A DNA stretch of 64,000 nucleotides from Hymenoscyphus infarciens (lineage: Eukaryota; Ascomycota; Leotiomycetes; Helotiales; Helotiaceae): NCBI GenBank assembly GCA_001414345.1, contig LLCB01000029.1:309675-373674 (forward strand), in the 5' to 3' direction. How positions within the stretch are numbered: position 1 is the stretch's first letter; every line of letters begins with the position of its first letter. Positions 34,484 to 46,000 of the stretch are shown one piece after another. The translations under genes and the position numbers were made by a program. The notes under the pieces were generated by a model. That model searched no databases. It was not told the origin of the DNA and saw only the letters and a program-made list of their open reading frames with translations.

Positions 34484-35311
34484 ATGGTCAAACGCTCACG
34501 CTCTGAGGATGAAGAAGAAGAGTCAGAACCCTCGAATACTGCTGAAGCGGTTCCTCATTTCACCTCCTCCTCGCTACCCTCTTCCTCAAAACTCTCCAAA
34601 GTCGACCCCGAAGTATCAGATTCCAGCGGTGAAGCTACACAAGCAACCGCCATGAAATGCTCACTTCCCCCGCACCGAGAAACAATTTCCTTTCCAGATC
34701 TTGAAAGCTTCGAGGTACATTACAGAAAAACGCACTCCAATAGATGTCTTGAATGTCGAAGAAACTTCCCCACCGAGCACTTCTTGACTCTACATATCGA
34801 AGAGAATCATGACGCCATAATGAGTGTTCGCAGAGCGCGGGGTGAAAAGACGGTACGCTATTATCCACCTTTTGTTTCCATTGTCACTTTCTGACTCTCC
34901 AAGTATGCATGTTTTGTCGAAGATTGTGACCGTGTGTGCTCTACTCCAGACAAGCGGAAAATGCACATGATCGATAAACACGCTTATCCCAAAGATTATG
35001 ATTTTATTGTCGTAAATACTGGCGTGGATAACCGGGCCTCAATGCTCATTTCCGGAAGACATCGCCGGAGGAGTTCTGCAACGCATAGGAAAGACATTGA
35101 GGAGAGAGCCAAAAGACGAAACTCCACTCTGGAAACCATCACTAGCACCGACAAAGTATCGGAAGGAACAGCAGATAGCGATAAAAGTCCTCCTACTCCA
35201 AAGGATGTGGACATGACTGGATTGACGAGTGCTATGTCTTCCCTGAAATTTGTTCCTACGAGTGTGAGATTTGGTCGAGGTCGCGGCCGTGGCGGATTCA
35301 GCAGGACTTGA
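34484..35311 (+). CDS. ZNF511-like C2H2 zinc-finger protein, two exons
   Basis: Model: join(34484..34852, 34904..35311), 258 residues. The acidic, Ser-rich start MVKRSRSEDEEEESE leads to closely spaced C2H2-like fingers: FEVHYRKTHSNRCLECRRNFPTE...LHIEENH, then after the intron YACFVEDCDRV...KRKMHMIDKH, followed by AYPKDYDF. A finger series ending in HAYPKxYxF is the signature of the ZNF511 family, poorly studied nuclear proteins. The C-terminus is basic and ends in an RG-rich stretch (RFGRGRGRGGFSRT), often an RNA-binding or methylated tail. The function is not known. Confidence 0.82.
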
Positions 35312-35463
35312 TGGAAATTTGAAAAGAAACTCACGAATTCACGAACATGATGATTAGGGCGATATCATAACAAAATAATATGATCTTGATTGGGTATCTG
35401 TCTCCAACGTTCCTCTATCCCAAAACTCCAAACGCCCAATGCATGTACAAATGTTGCTGGTCA

Positions 35464-36157
35464 CTAATATATCCCCACTCGCTTGCCCCAGCCATCCCCT
35501 TTCGAAGGATTAATAATAATCTGATACGGAAAGGGATTTGCCTCGCTGGTGGTTATGGGTGGAATATGATCTTTTTCTCGATTCACAGTCGAGACAATCT
35601 TCATGGCAGCTTTCAGCAGCATTGATTCCATCGCACCTCGAACCTTGGCCCGTTCTAAGTGATCATCACGCGTCAGCCTTGGGTTCTTCATGTCAAACAT
35701 GCGCAAGGACATACCACTTTCCGTCCGTGGCGTTGCCAAAGTGACATCTAAAGTCCATTCCTCCCAACACACCTCTTCCTCTGCTTTGGTGAACCAGGCC
35801 TTCCTCCGCTTCTTCTCATAGAATTGCACGGCCATCGATCCCCTCACTGTCTTTCTCGCGCCCATATCGGAACTCGCATCGAATTGCCGGACCAAGCTCG
35901 CCGTCCTCTGCTCGATCAAGGTCTCCAGCTCGACATCCGTCACCACCGGGAGGGTAAGGTCCAGCACATCTCGGGTCGAGGGCCGGATAGAAGGAAAGAA
36001 CCTGTGAAAGAAGATGGTATGTAAAATGCCTATTCACGTTCCAAGTCAGCGGCGCTATCATCGGCAGCTGAGAATAATGACCTCGCACGACGTCCTTGAC
36101 GGACGAAGGATCTGCGAACACTTCGATAATGTATTCCGGCGGCCTGCGCTGTTCCAT
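35464..36157 (-). CDS. ATG101: Autophagy-related protein 101 (HORMA), two exons
   Basis: Model: complement(35464..36029, 36082..36157), 213 residues, close to the usual length. Atg101 is a HORMA-fold partner of Atg13 in the Atg1/ULK1 initiation complex of most fungi outside the budding-yeast lineage. The start MEQRRPPEYIIEVFADPSSVKDVVRG joins across the intron to ILHTIFFHRFFPSIRPSTRDVLDLTLP, the highly conserved N-terminal block. QRTASLVRQFD and FYEKKRRKAWF follow; the WF pair fits the exposed WF finger of the family. The C-terminus ends in YQIIINPSKGDGWGKRVGIY. The donor is GTCATT, unusual after the GT, but the conserved protein sequence fixes the junction. Seven codons upstream there is another in-frame ATG. 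Confidence 0.93.
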
Positions 36158-36528
36158 TGCTGATAGGTTGTCTAGCATTTGCTATTACTGTGGTTTGATC
36201 TGTTGTTGTGGTTCTTGAGTTGTGGCAAGTGAAATGGACGGGAGGTGGAATGGAGGGGTAGAAAGAGCGCATGTGGCTTATCGTGATCCACAGCGTGTTT
36301 GAATCGCACCTCAAAGTGACAAGGGAGTTCCGGAGTTGTGGTTGAAAAAGCAGCGCCGCTTTCTGCCGACCTGCCAAGTTTCCGGCCCGCCCACGCCGCC
36401 CTTCAACCTCGGCCTCATACAACTCGACCATTCCCCTTGAGTGCCAGCCACATCAGATAAACCTCTATCCAAGAGGCACTCAACACGCTCAACCGGAATG
36501 TTCCCATTGTCATAATAATTTCTACATC
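36158..36528. promoter_or_regulatory. Shared divergent promoter region, ATG101 / PEX3
   Basis: 371 bp lie between the ATGs of two organelle-turnover/biogenesis genes on opposite strands. The gap is short enough that their regulatory DNA must overlap. No specific factor site is claimed. Confidence 0.45.
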
Positions 36529-38315
36529 ATGCTATCTGCCTCCCGAAGATGGCTTCGGCGAAATAGAACGCCTCTCGCGGTTGGAATTGGAGTTGTTGGC
36601 GCGGGCTATGTAGTAACTCAATATGTATTGGGCAAGATTTCAGATGTGCGAGAGCGCATGGGCAGTGATCGCATAGCTCGGGAGAAGTATGCCATTCCTT
36701 TGTATATATAGAATGCATACTGACTGAATAATCATAGTCTTCGGAGACGATTCGAACAAAACCAAGAGGATTGCACCTTCACTGTCCTAGCCCTACTCCC
36801 AACAGCCACCGACAATATTCTGGCCGAATTAGAGACGGAAAGGATTACGTTTGAACTTCAACAGCAGAAGGCTGCCAAGTTAGCTCGCTCTGGGGAACCT
36901 CATCCATCTGAATTGGGATCTGGCCCACCGAGTGTGACGGACGACGATGGTAGGAGTATGGTGAGTTTACAAAGTGAAAGTGGAATACATGCAAGTCAAG
37001 TGGGCATTCCTTCTGTAGACTCCACTGGGGACGGGGCACAAGATGGGGGACAGGCCGTTCAAAAAGCCCGAAAGTCCAAATTACAACTTTGGAATGATCT
37101 TAAGATCAGTGGTAAGTGAAAGCCCATGTACCAGAATTACCTCTGAACAGCACTTACACAGTTACAGCCATCACCCGATCATTTACCCTCATATATACAC
37201 TCGCTTTACTTACCTTGCTCACTCGAATACAGCTCAACTTGCTTGGTAGACGAAGCTATCTCTCAAGTGTGGTATCTCTCGCCACTGGTGGGATGGAGCA
37301 GTCGACGATTAGTCTGGAAAATAATGACGACGATAACCCTGACCAAGCGTACGGTAACGATTTTGAGACGAATCGACAATACTTGACATTCAGTTGGTGG
37401 CTTTTACACCGGGGGTGGAAGCAAGTCATGCTAAAGGTCGAGGCGGCCGTGAAGGATGTGTTCGGTGCTCTCAGTCCAAGGGATGACGTTTCGATGCAGA
37501 AATTCTCCGAGTTAACTCTTGAAGTTCGAAAGAGGGTGGAAGGTGCCACAGAGGCTGAAAGACAAGCCGGTACATGGTTGGAATATCTACTACCAGCCAA
37601 GGAGGATGAAGATTTTGTGCTCAGGGAGTCAGGAATGGCCCACGACTCATCATCTTCACCTAGAGTTGCCGAACGTGCACCTCTCCGGCGATTACTGGAT
37701 GAAACCTCAGACCTTATCGACTCGCCTCCTTTCTCTCATGTTCTGACCCTTCTCCTGGATGCTGGCTTCTCTACCTTGGTTGATCAAAAGATTTCACATC
37801 AAGCATTTAAGATTCCACCCGTCCCTGAGGCCGGAGATCTAGAGGGTTCGCGAATTACAGAAATTGTTGATACAAAGCCGGTAAAATTACCCATTGTGCT
37901 TGCAACTGTTACTCGGCAAGCCCATTCCATCGGAAACGGAGTACCAAATGAGTATCTTCAAGCCATGGAGCAAGTCAGAGACCTTGAGGCATTCGCAGCT
38001 GTTGTTTATTCCAGCAATTGGGAGAGCGAGATTAGTCCCGTGAACGAGGATGGGAGTGTTTCGCTCACGGAGACAATTATTCCAGAAGCTAGTCCAGAAA
38101 TCGCTGAGGCAGAAAGCAAGATCCCTGAAGAAAATATATCAGAGGAGAAGCCCGCTTTGGACACAGTTGCCTCTGAGGAGAAGATCGTCCCAGATGAGAA
38201 GGCCATGGCGGGTGAAGAGAGTATATTGGATGTTGGGTCAACAAGTAATTTTGAGAGTGCATGGGGCAAAGCTGTTGAGACTGCAGAGGCTACTGAAAAG
38301 CCCAAGTCGCCATGA
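36529..38315 (+). CDS. PEX3: Peroxin-3 (peroxisome membrane biogenesis), three exons
   Basis: Model: join(36529..36686, 36738..37111, 37162..38315), 561 residues. Pex3 is the peroxisomal membrane docking protein for Pex19, needed to insert peroxisomal membrane proteins. A short basic N-terminus (MLSASRRWLRRNRTP) is followed by a membrane segment (LAVGIGVVGAGYVVTQYVL, about residues 16-34). NLRRRFEQNQEDCTFTVLALLPT is the family hallmark and is made only by removing the first intron. ITRSFTLIYTLALLTLLTRIQLNLLGRRSYL is the second conserved block. The tail (after about residue 480) is acidic, with repeated EEK-type stretches, and is longer than in yeast. Confidence 0.95.
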
Positions 38316-38601
38316 GGTACCGGTCATATTTCTCAGGAGTTGGGGTTTACGTAGGGGCTTGAGGGATAAGGGGTTTGGGAATGTTATTTGGTAATGGACT
38401 AGATACCTAGTTTTTCAAATCTGGAAAGGGGAAACAACATGTAAAATACCATGCAGTACCAATTCAAGGTAAAAGATTCATGAAGCTTCATTCTCGCCGA
38501 AACACCTGCAATGCTCCCCTTCTAACGCCGTCCCATTCCCAAAGACTTGGCCACCAATTGTGATCTATAAACCGCACCACCCGAGATTGGATAAAAGTGG
38601 A

Positions 38602-39305
38602 TTATAGAACCCTTTTAACAAATTGGTCAAGTGCTAACTCAAAAAGCTCGTTTGCAACTCCTACGCCTCCAGGATGTTCCACCGGAGACAATGGATTCTT
38701 GACCACTATTTCGTACCAACGTTAGCCATGTATCCAAATGGGGTAATCGAATAACACCACTCACCAAACTCAACGTAAAGGTTTACGTATATCTGGTGCA
38801 AGACATTTCGCATATTCAGCGTTTGTGTATCTGTGAGCATAACGAATTTGATGCTGGTGGGGGTTTCGTAGTAGTGGAGTTTGTATTGGCCGGTTCGAAA
38901 GGATATAAAACTGCGTCCTCGTATTAACATCCTCCATACTCTCTCCAAACAATTGCTGTATGTATGTACCTATCGTCCGGCCCTCCAAGCTTCCTCACCA
39001 TGTTCCGTAAGGAGAATATGGTTCCAAAGATGAGCTTCGCATCGTCTTGGGCACTCAGGCGTGCCGGTCGTGCTCGTGCGGGACCGAGATCAGGAGGTGC
39101 TGCTCCATTGCTTGCTGGTGGGCCAGAGCCTGAGATTGGGCGTGGTATTGGGTCGATGCCGGCGGAGAGGGGACGGTCTTGTCGGGCCCAGAGTTTGGAG
39201 TAGATGCACTCCGCTAGGAATTGATTAGCATTTTTTACAGGAGTGAGCTTGACGGGCTTTGAACTTACTATGGCGGTCGAAAATGTAGAAACTGTAGCAA
39301 GTCAT
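38602..39305 (-). CDS. BET5: TRAPP complex subunit Bet5 (TRAPPC1), four exons
   Basis: Model: complement(38602..38705, 38765..38910, 38970..39213, 39269..39305), 176 residues. Bet5 is a longin-fold core subunit of the TRAPP complexes, which activate Rab1/Ypt1 in ER-Golgi traffic. The 37-base first exon gives MTCYSFYIFDRH, joined to TECIYSKLWARQDRP, the start typical of the family. A Pro/Gly/Ala-rich insert (about residues 33-60) is usual in filamentous fungi. LSAQDDAKLIFGTIFSLRNMVRKL, then SFRTGQYKLHYYETPTSIKF and RNVLHQIYVNLYVEFVVKNP complete the fold. All four exons are in phase. Confidence 0.94.
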
Positions 39306-39641
39306 CCTGAAGTGAGGAGAGTAGCCACCGATAGTATGCTAGGTATGCCAGTCAACAAGTACGGGGCGGCCAGACCAGCTCTCTCTCTCCACGAGGCTCC
39401 CACACGGGTCCTTGGAAAACGGGTGCAAATTGCCGGCTCGGAGGAGACAAGCTTTCGCCAAGACGCTAAAAGGTCCCCCACCGTCCGAGCGTGTGGTTGT
39501 GGGATTCTTAGACTCACTTCAAGCCGAACTACCTATATTACAGGAGGAAACTACTCTAGCGCCGAGTTGTTGTCAACCAGAGAAATTTCACTTCTTCTCC
39601 CTTCTTGCTCCGAACATGCCGCAGAGATTGTCACATCAGCT
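39306..39641. promoter_or_regulatory. Shared divergent promoter region, BET5 / CaMKK-type kinase
   Basis: 336 bp between two outward-facing ATGs. An open frame in register with the kinase start continues upstream through this gap, so an earlier kinase start cannot be fully excluded. Confidence 0.4.
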
Positions 39642-42195
39642 ATGAGTTCGGCAGACGATAACCGCGAATCGAGCCACGCGGAAACCGCATCTAAGAAAGC
39701 TGAAGAAGCGGGGATCAGTATCCTCCCTTCCTCCTGTGGCACAACTGGTATTTACCTTTCCCGTCGGTTGTTGATGGCCCAAAATAACAATATTAGGCGA
39801 CCTATCCCTAAGCCCAGTCGATGCGGAGACTGGAAGACCTCCCATATTCCAGCACCTGTACGTTTGGATTTGAATTCTTGTTCAATACGTTGTTGGTTGG
39901 TTCCAACTGACTGTTTGCACAGCTCTGCACCCACCTTTCACAGCCCAATCCGGCACCACAAACGACAAGCTTCACAACACCGAGAAGTCAAGGAAACTTT
40001 GAATGCCAAGTCCGAATACAGGAATAACGAAGAAGATGGACATGGAGAACATCGAATAAATCAATACATAATAAAGGATGAGATTGGACGAGGCTCGTTT
40101 GGAGCTGTCCATCTTGCGGTTGATCAATATGGAAAGGAATATGTGAGCAGGAAGTCCCAAAGAAAACGCTGATTGGGAAGGGGCAAGTGTTAACCAAAGC
40201 ACTTTTTTAGGCAGTCAAGGAGTTCTCCAAATCACGGTTACGAAAACGAGCCCAGTCGAATATCCTACGAAGACCTCATCGAGCGAGAAGACCAGGCCAA
40301 TTAGCAGCCGGGTTGGGACTCAATGCGCCATTACACCGGCATTCGGCATCCGATCTCCATGATGCAGAGGAGAATGGAAACCCTTTGTATTTGATCAAGG
40401 AAGAGATTGCCATTATGAAGAAACTAGATCATCCAAATCTTGTCTCACTCATCGAAGTCCTAGATGACCCGGAAGAGGATTCGCTATACATGGTCTTAGA
40501 GATGTGTAAAAAGGGTGTCATCATGAAAGTTGGTTTAGGCGAACAATCGGACCCTTATGACATGGAGAGTTGTCGGTGTTGGTTCCGAGATTTAATACTT
40601 GGAATCGAATATCGTAGGTTATTTATTCTTCCGTTTCTTGGTTATGATGCTGACATTCTCAAGTCCATGCCCAAGGAATTATACATCGAGATATCAAACC
40701 AGATAATCTCCTCTTGACTGAGGACGACGTACTGAAGATAGTGGATTTTGGAGTTTCTGAAATGTTTGAGAAAGAATCAGAAATGCGGACAGCAAAGTCC
40801 GCCGGGTCGCCTGCTTTCTTGCCTCCAGAACTCTGTGTTACCAGACATGGTGATGTTTCTGGCAAAGCTGCTGATATTTGGTCCATGGGAGTATCCCTTT
40901 ACTGTCTTCGATTTGGCAAAATACCTTTCGAACGTACTGGGGTACTAGAACTCTACGAGGCTATCAAGGCCGATGAAATAAACGTGGAACCAGAGAGCAA
41001 CTTGGATTTCTGCGACCTTTTGAGGAGACTTCTGGAAAAGGATCCCAAGAAAAGAATTACCATGGAAGAAATGCGTGTAAGGATTCAATCTTTGGTGGGA
41101 TTCTTGAGACATGCTGATTTGTTTGCAGGAACATCCTTGGGTCACCAAAAAAGGTGCAGATCCACTGCTCTCAGCGGCTGAAAATACAGCCGTTTTGGTA
41201 GAGCCTCCGAGTGAAACTGAGGTCAATCATGCCATCACCTCCAAGATGAGGAATCTCTTGACTATGGTTAGTCGAATCCTATTTCTTCCAAGTTTCAAAC
41301 TAATTCAAATCAGATGAAAGCAGTCAAGAAGTTCAAGGGCTTGGTAGATGGGCATACCAAAGGTCCCAATGTACTTTCAAACGCCTTGGACAAGGGTCTA
41401 CGATCACTTGAATCGGTTACAAGTCGTAAGGCGGGTCTTGCAGAGACGTCGGAGCCTGTACTCCAAAGGTCAAAGAGCGATGATCATGATGACCGGGACC
41501 CAATTGAGTCTGTCCTTGCTGCCGAAGGCATACATCACGACATTAAGCAAACAGGTCCATTAAGAGCCCAAGGCAATGTCGAGCCATTGGTCATTTCCAG
41601 CGTTGACTCGAATTCTGTACGACCAGCACCAAAACTTGACAGAGTTGGCTCTGATGAGGTCACTGGGGTATCTATTCCCGAGACACCTCGAGGCGAATCT
41701 CCCGGAGAGAAGGGTCATGCTCATGATCCATTAGATGGCGAGCCTTTGTTTTTAGGCATTGGTGCTGGAGAGAATGATTCCTTGGGGCCGCCATCGGAAA
41801 ACCTGATAGCAGAGTCCCCAACTGCAGCAGACTTTCCCATTTACGTAACTGCATACGAAGAAGAAGTCCAACGTATCCGTGAAGCCCAGGGCCAGGCTGC
41901 GACAGTGTATTCGACCAGGAGAGTGGACGAAAAGAAGAAGTTCAAAGCAGATGAGGGTATCGCGAAGATCCCTCAGCTTGCTATGGGCCTGGGATTACCT
42001 GCGGGTGCTCTCAAGGGAGTTCTTGATCAGACCAAGGATAACAGGGAAGGGAAGGCGAGTACCAATCAATCGTTTTCGGATCTGGCATCTAGGATTGTGG
42101 AGAATAGTAAGGGGGTGGGTAAGGATTTGCTGCAGAAGGCGGGGGATAAGAAGGATGAGATTATGGAGAAGAGAGCGGAGGGGAAAGATAAGTGA
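39642..42195 (+). CDS. CaMKK-type Ser/Thr kinase (Ssp1/Sak1-like), seven exons
   Basis: Model: join(39642..39747, 39797..39857, 39923..40142, 40211..40613, 40664..41076, 41129..41266, 41314..42195), 740 residues, all phases consistent. Kinases of this group phosphorylate the activation loop of AMPK/SNF1 or CaM kinases. The Gly loop is GRGSFGAV. The ATP Lys is in AVKEFSKSRLRKRAQ (about residue 132), followed by the long basic/Pro insert before helix C typical of CaMKKs. Further motifs: IIHRDIKPDNLLL, VDFGVSE, SAGSPAFLPPEL, ADIWSMGVSLYCLRFGKIPF and EHPWVTKK. The C-terminal 300 residues are disordered and Ser/Glu-rich. ATG 39642 (MSSADDNRESS) is chosen because the next exon continues DLSLSPVDAETGRPPIF only from this register. 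Confidence 0.9.
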
Positions 42196-42464
42196 GTGAC
42201 GAACTTGATCAAGCTTGATGGGCGAGGGACGGATGGGTATATACCACTTTTTTATGTTTTTGTTTGGTTCATTTTACACAAGCGAGAGGATGGAGGATGG
42301 GCGGGATCTAAAATGTTTTACTGGGGTCTTTAGATACTGGGAAGCAATGGGGGGATCTGCTAGTAGTAATAGGAACCTTGGATGTTCTTCATCTGGGCAC
42401 ACGACGCCTCAATTCTTTCCTGTTTTGTATTGGGGTGGTAAATGGATCCTCCAAACACCGTTTC

Positions 42465-42660
42465 TGGCCCCCAAAGTTTGCCGGGCATATTCGTGGGTTA
42501 CTCACTGTTTGATGGCTTACTCAACAGCTTACTCGATATTTGCTGGCTTACTCGTAACCCTAGTTTTGGCCCCCAAATTTTTCTGGTTTACTTAGCTTAC
42601 TTCCAACTTTTTCTTGGCCCCCAAACGTGAAACTTGAGTTACTCAATGCTTGGTAGCTTA
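42465..42660. repeat. Interspersed TGGCCCCCAAA and GCTTACTC motifs
   Basis: TGGCCCCCAAA occurs at 42465, 42567 and 42615, and TTACTC preceded mostly by GC or GGC occurs repeatedly between them. The cluster ends about 130 bp before the AT-rich left LTR-like segment. It may be part of an older element or of the kinase 3' region. Confidence 0.45.
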
Positions 42661-42787
42661 CTCGCAATTTCAGTGTAGATAAGAGTGTCTGGGCAGAGAT
42701 AGGAGAGAAACAAGTTGCGTTCCCTTGTCGTTGCCTTCCTTTTTGTTGGTGCGACATGAGATTTTGACTCAGACGGTGTGACCTTGT

Positions 42788-43080
42788 ATACTTTATTCAC
42801 CAATTACACAATTGACCAACTATGCCTAGATATACTCTAAACTCACTATAATCAACTTCCATAACTTATTAAAATAAGTCGAGTCTTTGAAACTGTTTAC
42901 GCTCTTCACATTAAACAAGTATTACTTGGATAAGTGTCTACTTACTCTATACTTTTAAAGCATCCCAGATTTTATTCAATTAATTCAAAATTTCAAATAA
43001 TTTAAATACTCTCGAACAACAGAATTTATTAACTTAAATTACTAGAGTCACTACGTAATGCTATCTATAATTGCTGAGAG
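42788..43080 (+). repeat. Left LTR-like segment
   Basis: AT-rich, about 290 bp, starting ATACTTTATTCACC. It is related in sequence order to 47893-48230 and to 57720-57930 (shared blocks around ATTACTYGG.TAAGT and TA/CTACGTAAT.GCT). Confidence 0.45.
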
Positions 43081-46000
43081 AGGGCAGCTCGCATAGGTCT
43101 GTCTTCGTCGCGGCCTGGTCGAAATGACCTGTTCGCGCCTATGTTTCGGGTGTTCCAAGGGCCAGAGTGCCGTAGATATCAGTTAATGGATTGCTGATTG
43201 GTGTACCAGCTAGTTTGTCGTAGCTACCCGTTACCAGAGTCGTGAATCAGTTCTTTTGTTAACCTAATAGAAAAAGGGATATTTTTGCCATTTAGTGGTT
43301 TTGGGGTTTGGTGCGTCTGAGACGTCGTATTAACCTGAACATTGAGTTTGATTGTTCCAGGTGGTGCGAGAGAGTTAGAGGTAGGATTGGAGTTTCTGTA
43401 ACTCGAGGTTTCAAATCCTCTCTGTTCCTTTTCGAAAACGAATCCAATAATAAACTAGTTCTAGAGAAAGGGGTAAATCCAGGGAGGGTGAAAAAGATGT
43501 TCTCTCGAACCCCGTAAGCCAAACATTCTTCCAAGGGTGGTAGGTGGCTGCTTTCGTGAACTTGTTGGCTGGAAATGAAGTGGTTATAGATTTCCCAGGT
43601 TTGAGTGAAGGGGTAGGTAAGGATTCGGTTAGCGATGTTGGAACTTGTGATTTAAAGCTGCTAGTTAGGCTTTTCAATTCACTTTTGCATGGTTATGGTG
43701 TATTGTGGAGCTTTAGGGAGGTGTGAGAAGGGTTTATTAGTAGCTTAAGGTGGAGTTGACTTTTTTTTGCATCATAAGTCAATAGAGGCCTCGTAAATCC
43801 TTTTAGGGCCCATTTTCTCCAAATACAATTGCCCTGCCACTGTTGCATAAAGAAAAGATGGTTGGATTTGCTCTCTATTACATAAATTGTGGTTCAGCTT
43901 GCCCTAACTATGAGTACTCTTCCTTACACCAGAAAAGTTTACACGAGAACCATACAGAGTCCTAAACGACCAGGAGGGAGTTATGACCCCTCTGAATGCA
44001 CCATCAGCCCAGGGGCACGGGTCACGGGATGGGGATGCAGCAAGTACGAGTACCTACCTGAGGAAGAATAAAACTTAGCAATTACGATTAGAGCCCATGG
44101 AAGTTTGATTTGAATGTATAAAAGGTGTCTACAGTAAAAGTAACTTGGAAAGTAAAATAAGAAATGACAATAACTGAAGAACATTTGGAAGATACAGAGT
44201 GCTAGAGCAAGAACTAGGGGTGATAATTTCCTGGCTAGACAGAATAGTTCTCTGATCGTATAGATAGTCTTTGAGTCGTTTTGCTTTTAGGTCCGAGTTC
44301 TATGTTGAAGCAGGTAGCTTTACCGTTTGGCAAGGCCTCAATTACCTTTATCATCGCTTTCTTTTCTATTTGATATTTACAGAAACTACCAGTCACAATA
44401 TCACCTTCAACAGAAGTAAGTGAGTTATGTATTTACTGGCGTAGTTTTCCTCATCTAGACTCCGGTTTGAGCTTTGTTGCGAGTTGCGGACTTTGGATTT
44501 GCATCAACACTTTGAGACGGTAGTTTATGCTCTATGAGAAACTGTGCCCCAGAGGCTATAAAACAGAATACTAAGCAAAGTAGTTGACGGTTATTGAGCG
44601 GTACTTGGGAGTGGATGGCACTTCCAATCGTCACCGCTTACGAAGGCAATTACTTCCGTAAGGAGACCTTAGCCATGTATAACCGCATCAACTGTAAGAG
44701 AATTTGGCATTGCTCTCTGGTATCTAATCTATGTTATATAGTCTAGAACAATTAGAATTATTTTTCGAGACGATTTAGAAGAATTGGAAAGTTAGTTTCT
44801 TCTCCGGCGGAATCCTGTGAAACAATATTTACAGAATAAATAGCACATTAAGATAGAAGAATGCAGGACGGATGCCTGATAGTGGTGACCGAGACTCTTA
44901 CTATTAAGGCAGACAACAGTTCAAAGTGGAAAAGAAAGACTTTGGCGGAGACAAGAATCATCGAACACTTCCTGATTAGCTAGGAGATGGTCGGGATGAG
45001 GTATTGAAGGCTACGTCATGTTCATAAGCAAAGAGGTCCCTCCTAAGCGCAAGCCTCCAGTGGAGTACCACTTGATTGTAAAACATAGTAGCAAGAGCAA
45101 AAGGTAAATTGGCAGTAGGAATATAATCGACAGCAGAATAGAAGAGCTGTACAGAGTGTTCGGGCTTGGAGACTTTATTTCCACGACAACAGTCCTGAAA
45201 TTCTTGGTCAAAAATTCTTCATCACAGACTATTAGTGTTCCTTTGAATTTGAATCTCCGAGATACCCCAACTTGTCCTAAGGCTTCCGCTTTCTGGAATC
45301 AAAGCTTTCCGAAGAACTGAGCGGTTTTCCAACACAAACCTACGATTATTTGAACCCAGCAATCTGATAAACACGTGGTTCGTTCCTAGACCAGATGGTC
45401 AGTTTCTTAATGGAGAGTAAAATTTTCACGACTGGAGGTTTTGTAAATACCTTTGGGACAGTGAGGTAACGTTCGAGAAAGCTAAGAAAATTCAGGAAGT
45501 CGACTTCTTGAATTTTCTAAAGCTATTCAAACAATATTTACAATTGTCCTAGAAGTACTAAAGAAATAAGAAGGACGGGTTGGCGAGAATGACTATAGTC
45601 TTTGATGATGTGATAGTTTCCAAAACGAGACTTAACTTGTTTCGCGTTCACACTTGCGCGGAGCTAAGAATTGGAATCCTTTGGTCAGTTTTAACCATCA
45701 AAAGTACAATAGAACCCCAAGTAACTGGAGGAACCTGAGTTTCACAATTGATAATGCGAATAAAGAGGCCAGTGGCGACTGTAGATTTAAATCATAGGAT
45801 CATCAGCTATTATGATCCCTTCAGATGAAACTTGCCACGCTGAGAAACCTGGTCCATCTGTGAAGCGAGTTTTGGTACAACGAAAACAGCAGTATAGCCA
45901 TCTTTCGAGGCATGGTGGGGTTGCTACACAAAATTCGACATATACAGAGAGAACCTCTACTGAGCCTCATAGTTTACGGCTTAAATGAACAAACCGGTAT

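Noticed and set aside
39243..39641. Upstream extension of the CaMKK frame to 39243
   Set aside because: It overlaps the first exon of BET5 on the other strand and reads as non-conserved sequence; ATG 39642 is the better start.
43396..43430. tRNA-like T arm (GAGG-TTTCAAAT-CCTC)
   Set aside because: No matching acceptor stem, D arm or anticodon arm was found upstream.
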